A DNA stretch of 64,000 nucleotides from an uncultured Atopobiaceae bacterium. Its GTDB lineage: Bacteria > Actinomycetota > Coriobacteriia > Coriobacteriales > Atopobiaceae. The stretch is from NCBI GenBank assembly GCA_910579165.1, contig CAJTTF010000001.1, positions 62,001-126,000 of the forward strand, read 5' to 3'. Positions 50,548 through 60,100 of this stretch are shown here, piece by piece. Each line of letters starts with the position of its first letter. Position 1 is the first letter of the stretch. The notes under the pieces were generated by a model, which saw nothing but the letters and a program-made list of their open reading frames with translations, ran no database searches and had not been told where the DNA came from. The translations under genes and the position numbers were made by a program.

Positions 50548-53043
50548 ATGATTAAAGATGCTTTTTCCTCTAAGAAAACATTTATCCGCGAATATCGCAC
50601 CATGGTTGCGGCCCAAGAAGGCAAGGATTTTGAAAAGGCTGATGACTATGAACGTCTCGCTTCCCTCTGCAAATTGGTAGCTGCGTATGCGCGAAGCATC
50701 CATGTAGGAAACGATGAGGTCATCGCCTCGCAGAAGAAAAAGCGTGTTTTTTATTTTTCGCTTGAGTTTCTCATTGGTCCGCTCCTAGAAAACTACTTGC
50801 TTAACATTGGCGCGCTCGACATGGTTCAGCAAGCCTTAATAGAGATGGGAACCAGCTTGGAAGACCTTGCAAAGTGCGAAGTGGATCCAGGTCTTGGTAA
50901 CGGTGGCTTAGGACGTTTGGCAGCGTGCTTCCTGGACTCCATGGCAGCTCTTGGCATTGCGGGATATGGCAATGGAATGCGCTATCGCTATGGACTTTTC
51001 AGACAAGTTATTAAGGATGGCCGCCAGATTGAAGAGACCGATAACTGGCTTGAGCATGGCTACCCCTGGGAGGTGAGACGCCCAGAGTCTTCCATAGAGG
51101 TGAGCTTTGGCGGTGAGGTAAAAGGCACCGAGAAGGACGGCCGGTGGGAATATGAAACTATTGGAGGAGAAAAAGTTAACGCGGTTCCTTACGACATTCC
51201 GGTTGTGGGATATGGGGCCGGTACGGTAAACAAGCTGAGGATTTGGTCGGCAGAACCTGTTGACGAGTCCTTTGACCTCAATGCGTTCAATGACGGAGAC
51301 TATGCCCGTGCTTCAAAATTTAGAACAGATGTTGAAGCAATCTCCACCATTCTGTATCCAAACGATGCCGGAGAGCACGGTCGCCTCTTGCGCCTCAAGC
51401 AGGAGTATCTGTTTGTCTCGGCAGGCATTGGTTCAATCATGCGAACTTTCAAGCGCGAAAACGGTAACAAAGCCTGGAAGAAGTTCCCTAAGCTCATTGC
51501 TATCCATACCAACGACACCCATCCAGCCATGGCGGGCCCGGAGCTCCTGCGTCGCCTCATTGATGACGAAGGACTGTCCTGGGATGATGCGTGGGACATT
51601 GTTACCAAGACGCTTTCTTACACCAATCACACGGTACTTCCGGAAGCGCTTGAAAAATGGCCCATTGATACATTCCGCAAACTTTTGCCCCGCGTCTATA
51701 TGTACATTGAGGAGATTGACAGGCGCTACCGAGAAGACTTTCAAGAGAAGTACCCAGACCGTATGGATCAGTTGGCAAACACAGCCATTCTGTGGGATGG
51801 CATGGTGCGCATGGCAAACCTGTCTATCATCTGCTCACACTCCGTAAACGGCGTTGCTAAGATCCATACCGATATTCTGGAGCGTGAAGTTCTGAAGGAT
51901 TTCTATGAGCTCACGCCCAAGAAATTTAACAACCGCACAAACGGCATATCTTTCCGTCGTTTTCTGGGCAATGCTAACCCCAGCTACTCTAAGCTCATCA
52001 CTGACGCTATTGGAGACAAATGGCTCGCAGACGCATCTCAGCTCTCGCGCCTCAAGAAATATGAAAAGGATCCTATCTTCCTCGATGGCATGACTGAGTC
52101 CAAGCGTCTTAATAAAGAGCGCCTCGCAAAATATATCTACGAGAGCACCGGCGTTTTGTTGGATACAAATTCGCTCTTCGATGTCCAGGTGAAGCGTTTC
52201 CATGCTTACAAGCGTCAGCTGCTGAACATCTTTAAGGTCATGGATATCTATAACCGCATGCTTGCGGATTCAAGCTATCATCCACAGCCCACGAGCTTTA
52301 TCTTCTCTGGCAAAGCTGCTCAATCGTATGTGTACGCTAAAGATGTAATCCGCCTTATCAATTCTGTTGCCCATGTCATTAATAACGACAAGCGGGTGAA
52401 TGAAATTATCAAAGTGGCTTTTGTACCCAACTTCTCCGTTTCAAATGCAGAACTCATCTATCCCGCGGCAGAAATCTCGGAGCAAATCTCTACGGCTGGC
52501 ATGGAGGCTTCAGGTACTTCTAATATGAAGCTGATGGCAAACGGCGCCATCACTCTTGGTACGCTCGATGGAGCTAACGTGGAGATTGCACAGCTTGCCG
52601 GCGAAGACAATATCAAGATATTTGGCTTAACAGTGGAGGAAGTGGAGCAGATCAAGCGTGATGGTCAGTATATCGCATGGGATGAATACAACGCTGATAG
52701 AGAAAGATTGGGACGGGTTGTTGACGAATTGGTCGATGGCACGTTCAGTGAACTCTCTGGCGATTTCTCCATGATTCACGATGGGCTTCTCCACCAAAAT
52801 GACGCCGACTTTGTCATGAAGGATTTTCGTTCTTACGTTGATGCCTGGGATGAGCTATCAGAGTTCTACGCCGATAAGCCCGCGTGGAACAAGGTGGCAC
52901 TCGCCAATACAGCAGCCTCTGGGTTCTTCTCGAGCGATAGAACCATCAAAGAGTATGCAAAGGAAATATGGCACGCGCCGCTTGAAGAAACGCAGCCTAA
53001 GCAAAAGGTCTCCAGAACAACTAAAAAGAAGGCACGAGTATAA
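50548..53043 (+). CDS. glgP: Glycogen/alpha-glucan phosphorylase
   Basis: An 831-residue GT35 enzyme releasing glucose-1-phosphate from glycogen. FYFSLEFLIGPLLENYLLN, DPGLGNGGLGRLAACFLDS, HTNDTHPAMAGPELLRRL and the PLP-lysine motif EASGTSNMKLMANGA are intact. The C-terminus carries a short basic tail (SRTTKKKARV). TTAGGAG precedes the ATG. Lies between the branching enzyme and the ADP-glucose pyrophosphorylase, so breakdown and synthesis enzymes share one transcript. Confidence 0.97.
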   Translation: MIKDAFSSKKTFIREYRTMVAAQEGKDFEKADDYERLASLCKLVAAYARSIHVGNDEVIASQKKKRVFYFSLEFLIGPLLENYLLNIGALDMVQQALIEMGTSLEDLAKCEVDPGLGNGGLGRLAACFLDSMAALGIAGYGNGMRYRYGLFRQVIKDGRQIEETDNWLEHGYPWEVRRPESSIEVSFGGEVKGTEKDGRWEYETIGGEKVNAVPYDIPVVGYGAGTVNKLRIWSAEPVDESFDLNAFNDGDYARASKFRTDVEAISTILYPNDAGEHGRLLRLKQEYLFVSAGIGSIMRTFKRENGNKAWKKFPKLIAIHTNDTHPAMAGPELLRRLIDDEGLSWDDAWDIVTKTLSYTNHTVLPEALEKWPIDTFRKLLPRVYMYIEEIDRRYREDFQEKYPDRMDQLANTAILWDGMVRMANLSIICSHSVNGVAKIHTDILEREVLKDFYELTPKKFNNRTNGISFRRFLGNANPSYSKLITDAIGDKWLADASQLSRLKKYEKDPIFLDGMTESKRLNKERLAKYIYESTGVLLDTNSLFDVQVKRFHAYKRQLLNIFKVMDIYNRMLADSSYHPQPTSFIFSGKAAQSYVYAKDVIRLINSVAHVINNDKRVNEIIKVAFVPNFSVSNAELIYPAAEISEQISTAGMEASGTSNMKLMANGAITLGTLDGANVEIAQLAGEDNIKIFGLTVEEVEQIKRDGQYIAWDEYNADRERLGRVVDELVDGTFSELSGDFSMIHDGLLHQNDADFVMKDFRSYVDAWDELSEFYADKPAWNKVALANTAASGFFSSDRTIKEYAKEIWHAPLEETQPKQKVSRTTKKKARV

Positions 53044-53101
53044 TAAGACTTGCTCTTTCACGATTGCCCAACCTGAGAGCCTTAAGGGAAAAGAGGTTAA
53101 A

Positions 53102-54355
53102 GTGGCCAAGAAAGAATGTCTCGCGATGTTGCTTGCTGGTGGGCAGGGTTCGCGCCTTAAAGCCTTGACAAAGAACATTGCCAAGCCTGCTGTTGCCTTC
53201 GGCGGAAAATTTCGTATTATTGATTTTGCTCTCTCCAACTGCGCAAACTCGCGCATCGACACCGTTGGTGTCTTAACACAGTATCGCCCCTACGTGCTCC
53301 ATAGCTATATTGGAACCGGTGCCGCGTGGAACCTGGATAGCCAAGGAGGCGGCGTATCCATTCTTCCACCTTATGAAACAGAGTCGGGTGGCGCTTGGTA
53401 TGCGGGAACCGCTGATGCCATCTATCAAAATCTGGACTATATTCTCGATAACGACCCCGCCTACGTTTTGATCCTCTCAGGTGACCATCTCTACAGCATG
53501 GATTACTCCAAGATGCTCGCCCATCACATTGAACACAATGCAGACCTTACGGTCTCAGTCATGCCAGTGGATTGGTCTGAAGCATCTCGCTTTGGCATTC
53601 TTACAAAAGATGAGAACGACGCAATTGTGAAGTTTAGCGAGAAGCCCAAGAACCCGGATTCCAACCTGGCAAGTATGGGCATTTATATCTTCTCTACTGC
53701 TGCCCTTGTAACGGCGCTTCGTTCAGATGCGAAGGACCCAGAGAGTTCACACGATTTTGGAAAAAACATCATTCCTAAAATGCTTGCTAAAAACAAGCGG
53801 CTCTTCGTGTACGAATTTAATGGCTTCTGGCGAGATGTAGGAACAATCGATTCGTATTACGAAACCAACATGGCGCTTCTCGGAGAAGATCCTGAATTTA
53901 ATATCTACGATGAATCCCAACCTATCATGAGTAATGCGACCACAACGCCATCGCAACTCATTGGCGAGAAGGCAAAGATTGAGGATGCAATTGTGGCTAA
54001 TGGGGTGCGCATCTACGGTGACGTGCGCCATTCCATCGTTTCCACTGCCTCCTTTGTGGCTGCGCGAGCAAAGGTTGAGGATTCGCTCCTCTTGCCTAAT
54101 TCATGCGTTTGGGAGGGGGCCGTGGTTCAGAATACAATCCTAGGCGAGCGGTCCGTTATCAATGCAGGTCTTGTGGTTGGCAATCCAAATGCGGAGACAA
54201 CCGTTATTGGCAATGATGTCATTGTCGATGCCGCCTACCTGCAAAAGCTCGTGGAAGACGGTAAGGCGCCCAAACCAAAAAAGGCACTCCCTGTGGTCAA
54301 GACAGCTAAAAGTAAACCACGTGGTGCACTCGCAAAAGGAGGTGGTTGTAAATGA
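53102..54355 (+). CDS. glgC: Glucose-1-phosphate adenylyltransferase, catalytic subunit
   Basis: A 417-residue enzyme making ADP-glucose. The start is GTG 53102, with AAGAGG seven bases upstream; frames beginning earlier overlap glgP. The nucleotide loop MLLAGGQGSRLKALTKNIAKP, catalytic-Asp region LILSGDHLYSMDY, FSEKPK and FWRDVGTID are present, followed by a beta-helix. The C-terminal ~30 residues are Lys/Pro-rich and basic. It overlaps glgD by four bases, consistent with a GlgC-GlgD heteromer. Confidence 0.95.
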   Translation: MAKKECLAMLLAGGQGSRLKALTKNIAKPAVAFGGKFRIIDFALSNCANSRIDTVGVLTQYRPYVLHSYIGTGAAWNLDSQGGGVSILPPYETESGGAWYAGTADAIYQNLDYILDNDPAYVLILSGDHLYSMDYSKMLAHHIEHNADLTVSVMPVDWSEASRFGILTKDENDAIVKFSEKPKNPDSNLASMGIYIFSTAALVTALRSDAKDPESSHDFGKNIIPKMLAKNKRLFVYEFNGFWRDVGTIDSYYETNMALLGEDPEFNIYDESQPIMSNATTTPSQLIGEKAKIEDAIVANGVRIYGDVRHSIVSTASFVAARAKVEDSLLLPNSCVWEGAVVQNTILGERSVINAGLVVGNPNAETTVIGNDVIVDAAYLQKLVEDGKAPKPKKALPVVKTAKSKPRGALAKGGGCK

Positions 54356-55476
54356 CGCGCATCGTAGGACTTGTGACCACAAACTATCTTGGTGATAAAC
54401 AATACGAGGTAACGGTTCGCCGTCCCCTTGCAGCGCTTCCCGTCTTGGGACGTTACCGCATGCTTGATTTTGCACTCTCTAATCTTGTGAATGCTGGTAT
54501 CGATACGTTAGGCATTATCCTGCCCACTAACTATCGCTCCATCGTCGACCATGTAAAATCTGGTAAAGATTGGAACCTCGATAGAAAGCATGCAGGGCTC
54601 TTCTATCTTCCCGGCAGCGCATATGGCATGGCGCGGACGGGCGATGGCCATTTTTTGCTTCGCGATTTTCTCGACAATCGCGTGTTTCTTGAACGCGAGC
54701 GCGATTCATACATTGTCATCTCAAGCGGCTCGCTCATCTACAATATGGATTACGTGCCGCTGGTCGAAGCACACGCTGCGTCTGGAGCTGACATCACAGT
54801 CGTTACGCAGAAAGCTCAAGATCCGGCAACAGCATTAATGTCATTTGAAATTGAAAATGGAGAAGTCCTTTCGTATAAGCAAGGCGTGCAGCCTGGAGAC
54901 AACGCCTTCCTCGACACCTTTGTTATCTCTGGCAAGAAATTCTTGGAGCTGCTTGGCTGGTTTGAGGTAGTAGAGCACCTTGACTTCTTTGAGGCCATTT
55001 CTGCCGATAAATCCAGCATCAACGTACGCGCGTACGAATACAACCTGCCGGCTTTTCCTATTTTCACGCTTGAGGAGTACTATCGCAACTCAATGCGTCT
55101 TCTCGATCCAGAGCTTTCGGGCATCCTGTTTGACTGGGCGCGTCCAGTTCGCACTAAGGCGCATGATAATCCTCCCGCCAAGTATGAGTCTGGTGCCAAG
55201 GTGAGCTATTCCATGGTATCCGGTGGCTCTATTGTGGCTGGATCTGTGGAAAATTCTATTCTTGGAAGAAATGTCATTGTTGAACCCGGCGCTTCCATTA
55301 AGAATTCCATCATCTTCCAAAATTGCGTTATTAAAGCACGCGCAAAGATTGACTATGCCATTATCGATAAGAACAATACCGTTCCCGAGAAGGCTGAGCT
55401 TAAAGGCACCCTGGAACATCTTGCTGTGCAGGAGAAGGTTCTCACGCCCGCTTTGACGTCAGACGTCATTATGTAG
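54352..55476 (+). CDS. glgD: GlgD-type regulatory subunit of ADP-glucose pyrophosphorylase
   Basis: A 374-residue GlgC paralogue. It aligns by eye with GlgC (RPLAALPVLGRYRMLDFALS; IISGSLIYNMDY-like VISSGSLIYNMDY) but the N-terminal nucleotide loop GGxGxRL is missing, replaced by GLVTTNYLGDKQYEV, so it is probably catalytically inactive and modulates GlgC. GlgD subunits are best known from Firmicutes, so the pair is notable in an actinobacterium. AAGGAGG in the end of glgC precedes the ATG. Confidence 0.93.
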   Translation: MTRIVGLVTTNYLGDKQYEVTVRRPLAALPVLGRYRMLDFALSNLVNAGIDTLGIILPTNYRSIVDHVKSGKDWNLDRKHAGLFYLPGSAYGMARTGDGHFLLRDFLDNRVFLERERDSYIVISSGSLIYNMDYVPLVEAHAASGADITVVTQKAQDPATALMSFEIENGEVLSYKQGVQPGDNAFLDTFVISGKKFLELLGWFEVVEHLDFFEAISADKSSINVRAYEYNLPAFPIFTLEEYYRNSMRLLDPELSGILFDWARPVRTKAHDNPPAKYESGAKVSYSMVSGGSIVAGSVENSILGRNVIVEPGASIKNSIIFQNCVIKARAKIDYAIIDKNNTVPEKAELKGTLEHLAVQEKVLTPALTSDVIM

Positions 55477-55531
55477 ATGCGAGAGAACCATTGTCTCTCT
55501 AAGCTCGCTCTCTCTTCATCAGGACACACGC

Positions 55532-57037
55532 ATGTCAAGTAAAAAGAAAACAAACGTTAGGACAGACGCTAAATCAGGCAACGCAGCAAAACTTAACCTC
55601 AATATCGTTTTTGCCTCAGCAGAAGGTGCACCGTTCTCAAAATCTGGTGGACTAGGTGACGTTGCGGGCTCTCTTCCCAAGGCGCTTGTAGCTGCGGGAG
55701 CGCGCGTTGCTGTAATTCTTCCTTACTACAAATCAACTGCTGATGCTTTTGGCGATCAGGTGGAGCACGTGACGCAGTTCTATGTAAGCTTGGGTTGGCG
55801 CAATGAGTACTGTGGGTTAAAGAGGCTGAGACGCGATAACGTCGATTTTTACTTTATCGACAATGAGCACTATTTTTTCCGCGACGGTTTCTACGGTTAC
55901 TTTGATGATGGCGAACGCTTTGCTTATTTCTCTAAAGCAATAACCGAATGCATACAGTATTTGCCAGATTTTCGTTGTGACATACTCCACTGCAATGACT
56001 GGCAGACAGCGCTTGCACCAGTTTTCCTGCGCGAGTTTTATCAGGGTCTGCCCGTCTATGAAGGTATCAAAACCGTTTTCTCAATCCACAACGTCAAGTT
56101 TCAGGGCAAATTCGGTATGAAACTGCTGAGTGATGTAACGGGTCTGGCAGGAATTCCCGCTGCTCAGTCGCAGCTAGAAGACGGCCCCCAGAGCATGAAC
56201 TTTATGAAGGGCGCCCTCCTTTACGCCGATAAGATTTCAACCGTGAGCCCCACGTATGCAGAAGAGCTCAAGACGCCGTTTTATGGTGAGGGGCTTGACT
56301 GGATTTTCAGACAGCGCTCAGACAACCTTGTTGGTATTCTCAATGGAATCGATACTGATGCATTTAATCCCAGAACCGATGAAGCCATTTTTGAGTGTTA
56401 TTCCGAGGAAAATTTACGTCGCAAAGTAAAGGATAAAGAAGCGCTGCAACGCGAGCTTGGACTTGAGTTGAATCCTACAAGGCCGCTTGTTGCGCTTGTC
56501 GGAAGGCTTACCAAGCAAAAGGGAATCGATCTTGTGCTGTGGGGGCTTGAGCGTCTCCTTACACGCTCAATTCAGGTCGTTGTCCTAGGAACGGGTGACG
56601 ACAATTTTGAGCAGGCGCTGCAAGCGGCGGCACATGCTCATCCAGGCGAGGTTGCGGTTCGCATCGCGTTTGACCTCGACCTCTCAAAACGAATCTATGC
56701 GGGGGCCGACATGTTTCTCATGCCAAGTCTGTTTGAGCCCTGTGGATTAGCTCAAATGATATCCATGCGATACGGAACACTCCCTGTTGTGCGAGAAACG
56801 GGTGGACTGAAGGATTCTGTCGTACCGTACAATCAATTCACGGGAGAAGGTACTGGATTTTCTTTCACAAATTTCAATGGGGATGAAATGGTAAATTGCA
56901 TCTTAAATGCCTCTGAAGTATTTTGGACGAATCAAAGTGCGTGGGAAAACCTCCAAAAACAAGCCATGGCCGCCGATTTTTCGTGGGGATCTTCTGCGCA
57001 AAGGTATATCGATATGTATCAGGCCCTACTTTCTTGA
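55532..57037 (+). CDS. glgA: Glycogen synthase (ADP-glucose)
   Basis: A 501-residue GT5 enzyme elongating alpha-1,4-glucan. FASAEGAPFSKSGGLGDVAG carries the KSGGLGD ADP-glucose motif, with HCNDWQTALAPVF, and the C-terminal EX7E region (PSLFEPCGLAQMISMRYG) intact. The first ~23 residues are a basic, Lys/Thr/Asn-rich extension before the fold begins at LNIVFASAEG. Fifth gene of the glg operon. Confidence 0.96.
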   Translation: MSSKKKTNVRTDAKSGNAAKLNLNIVFASAEGAPFSKSGGLGDVAGSLPKALVAAGARVAVILPYYKSTADAFGDQVEHVTQFYVSLGWRNEYCGLKRLRRDNVDFYFIDNEHYFFRDGFYGYFDDGERFAYFSKAITECIQYLPDFRCDILHCNDWQTALAPVFLREFYQGLPVYEGIKTVFSIHNVKFQGKFGMKLLSDVTGLAGIPAAQSQLEDGPQSMNFMKGALLYADKISTVSPTYAEELKTPFYGEGLDWIFRQRSDNLVGILNGIDTDAFNPRTDEAIFECYSEENLRRKVKDKEALQRELGLELNPTRPLVALVGRLTKQKGIDLVLWGLERLLTRSIQVVVLGTGDDNFEQALQAAAHAHPGEVAVRIAFDLDLSKRIYAGADMFLMPSLFEPCGLAQMISMRYGTLPVVRETGGLKDSVVPYNQFTGEGTGFSFTNFNGDEMVNCILNASEVFWTNQSAWENLQKQAMAADFSWGSSAQRYIDMYQALLS

Positions 57038-57079
57038 TGCTTTATTATCTTTTCAGTAATTCCTCGAGGTATTTTCCAC

Positions 57080-57085
57080 TATAAT
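57080..57085 (+). promoter_or_regulatory. Possible -10 box before the GH13-GH77 gene
   Basis: TATAAT in an A+T-rich 103-base gap, 55 bases before the start codon, with no good -35. It could give the last gene of the cluster independent expression. Confidence 0.35.
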
Positions 57086-57140
57086 TTTTAGCAATAATTT
57101 GACGCTTTGAGTGCATTCACTCTAGAGAATAGGTAGATCC

Positions 57141-60100
57141 ATGTGGCTTAAGCATAATTCTCGCGATCTGTTTTATAGAAATCCCTATGGAGCTGTCACC
57201 GTCGGTACACGCGTGAAATTGCGTTTAGACGTGTGGGATGAAGTGCCAGCAGCCGTACAGCTCATTGTCTGGACTGAGGGTAAGTCAGAAAAAAGAATTG
57301 ACTGCACGTGCAAAGATGCAGGTGACCACATGACGTACGAAGCATCTTTCTCTACAAAAGTTCTTGGCCCTAGCTGGTATGTGTTTGCAGTTACCAACAG
57401 CGAAGATATCGTCTTCTATTATGGTCCCCGTGAAGGTTGCACCGGTGGAGAAGGGTGTACCTACGAGAACATAGGTCCATCTTTTCAAATAACTGTCTAT
57501 CACGACAGAAACATTAGACCACTTTGGTACGAAAACTCCATTGTGTATCAAATCTTTCCAGATCGTTTTCATAGAGGAGCAGACTGGAAGCAACGCACAA
57601 AAACCAGCTTGGCTCAAAAGCGCCAGGCAGGAAAGCGCACTATCGTCAAAAAATGGGACACGCCCTCTACGTACGATCGCGATGAGAACAATAATATTCA
57701 GACGTGGCAATTTTGGGGAGGAACGCTGAAGGGAATTGAGGAGAAACTTCCCTACATCAAAGACATGGGTTTCTCTGCCATCTATCTCAACCCCATTTTT
57801 GAGGCGTTCTCCAATCATCGCTATGACACTGCGGACTACCTCAAAATTGATCTTATGCTGGGCGACGATGCGTCCTTTAGAGAACTTTGCGCAGCTGCAA
57901 AAAAAATAGGGATTTCCATAATCCTTGATGGCGTCTTTAATCACGCAGGAAGCGATTCTCGTTACTTCAATCGCTTCGGGACATACAAAACGCCCGGCGC
58001 CTACGATTCAAAACGTTCAAAGTACAGGGACTGGTTTCTTATCAACGATGACAATTCATATGAATCATGGTGGGGAATTGGCGACCTTCCGGCTTGGAAT
58101 AAAAACCATAAGGACTATCAGAACTTTATCTATGGCAGAGGTGGCGTCATAGAGCACTGGCTTCAGCTTGGAGCGCGTGGTTGGCGCCTAGATGTCGCTG
58201 ACGAGCTGACCGATTCTTTTATAGAGGGAATTAAGTCTGCAGAGGATCGCGTTAAGACGGATGCGCTTTTGTTGGGCGAGGTATGGGAGGACGCATCTCA
58301 TAAAGTTGCTTATGGATCTATGCGGAAATATCTCTGTGGGTACGAGCTGGATTCTGTCATGAATTATCCCTTCCGAGAAGCTCTTCTTGGGTTTTTACGC
58401 GGAGAGTGGTCTGCGGCAGGGCTAGCTGAGCGCATGGAGTCACTCAAGGAAAACTATCCTCCTCATGCCTTTTATGAATGTCTCAATCTTCTGGGGAGCC
58501 ATGACCGTGAACGTCTTCTTACTTATCTCGTTGGTCCCAAGAAAGAAGAGCTCTCAGATGAGGAGCGAATGAATTATCGCGTCCCTGATGACAAGATGAA
58601 TGAGGCACGTGCAAAGATATGGCTAGCCGTATTAATCCAGATGCTCTCACCTGGCGTTCCTTCAGTCTATTATGGCGATGAAGTTGGTATGCAAGGCTAT
58701 ACGGATCCCTATAACAGAGGGCCCTATCCATGGGACACTCCCGATGAAGCCATTAGAACAAGCTACAGGACCGCCATTCAGCTTCGTCGCATGTTTGAGC
58801 TTGCAACCTCGGGGGAGTTTGAGCCCTTCTTCTTCGGCGATGACGTTTACGGATTCTGGCGTCTACCGCGAAACGACGTAGGCGAAGCAAAGCAAGTAAA
58901 GCGCGGCACTCCAAAGCACGAATCAGAAGAAGCATCACGGGACACAAGGAACGATTATCCTTCTGAGGCACTTTGCATACTTGTTAATAGGTCACCCTAC
59001 GAAGGCAAAGAAGTTCGTATTCCGCGCCGTGGAGAGGCCGCAGATGAGCTTCTCCACAATTCAGGTTTTCAACTGACAGATTCTGAATGTATTGTATCGT
59101 TACCCCAGTTGGGAGCCAGTGTAATTTATTTTCATAATTCCAAGGCGCTTAATAAGCCCATAGAGCCTGGCGCCGGGATCGTGGCGCACATCACCAGCAT
59201 CCCTACTGTCTGGACCCCGTCTCCTTGCGATAACGACACATCGAGCAACCAAGAAACATCAGAGCAAAACCTCATGGCTTTGAATGCAGCTAAGAAAGAC
59301 GATGCAAACAAGAAGCAGGGTAAAAAGCAGAATGAGAAGCAGAACATAAAGAACATCGCAGCAAGAAACGGAATAACAAAGCGGGCAGTTTCATCAAAAA
59401 AGAATGGCGCTAACAAAGACACTCAAGGCACCTTTGGTCCGGCCACATATAGGTTTATTGATTTTCTCGAGAAAACGGGCAACACCTACTGGCAGGTACT
59501 TCCCTTGCACCCAACTGATGCCTATGGTTCACCTTATGCAGGCCTCTCTGCGCTTGCCGGTAACACCGACCTCCTTTATCTCCACGATTTCACGCTTGAT
59601 GAGGTGTTTTCAATGTGGAAACGAGGGGCGCTTGTTAAGGAGCTTGCCAAAGAAGAAACGATGTCAGCTGTATGGCGCGCGCTGACCAGGACCAAGTTCA
59701 AAGAATTCAAACAGCAAAACGATACATGGCTTAAACCTTACACCGTTTTCATGTCTATACGTGATAGTCAAATTAAGAGCGCTCGCAGAAAACTTGCTCA
59801 ACTCACGCCTGGCAAGCGTAAACACTTTAAAAACCCAGAGGCTATCGTTTGGCAAGAATGGCCCAAGAAGTACCGAACCTATTCAGAAGAACTTTACACG
59901 GAAGCAAAACTTAAAAAGCGTATTGAGTTTTATGAGTTTGGGCAGTTCCTCTTTGATGTTCAGTGGAAGGCCATTCAGGCTTATGCCCATGAACATGGCA
60001 TCAAAATAATTGGCGACCTCCCCATGTATGTAAGCGAGGATTCTGCAGATACTTGGTCGCACCCTAGAAACTTCAATCTTGATGCCAAGGGTTACAAGAC

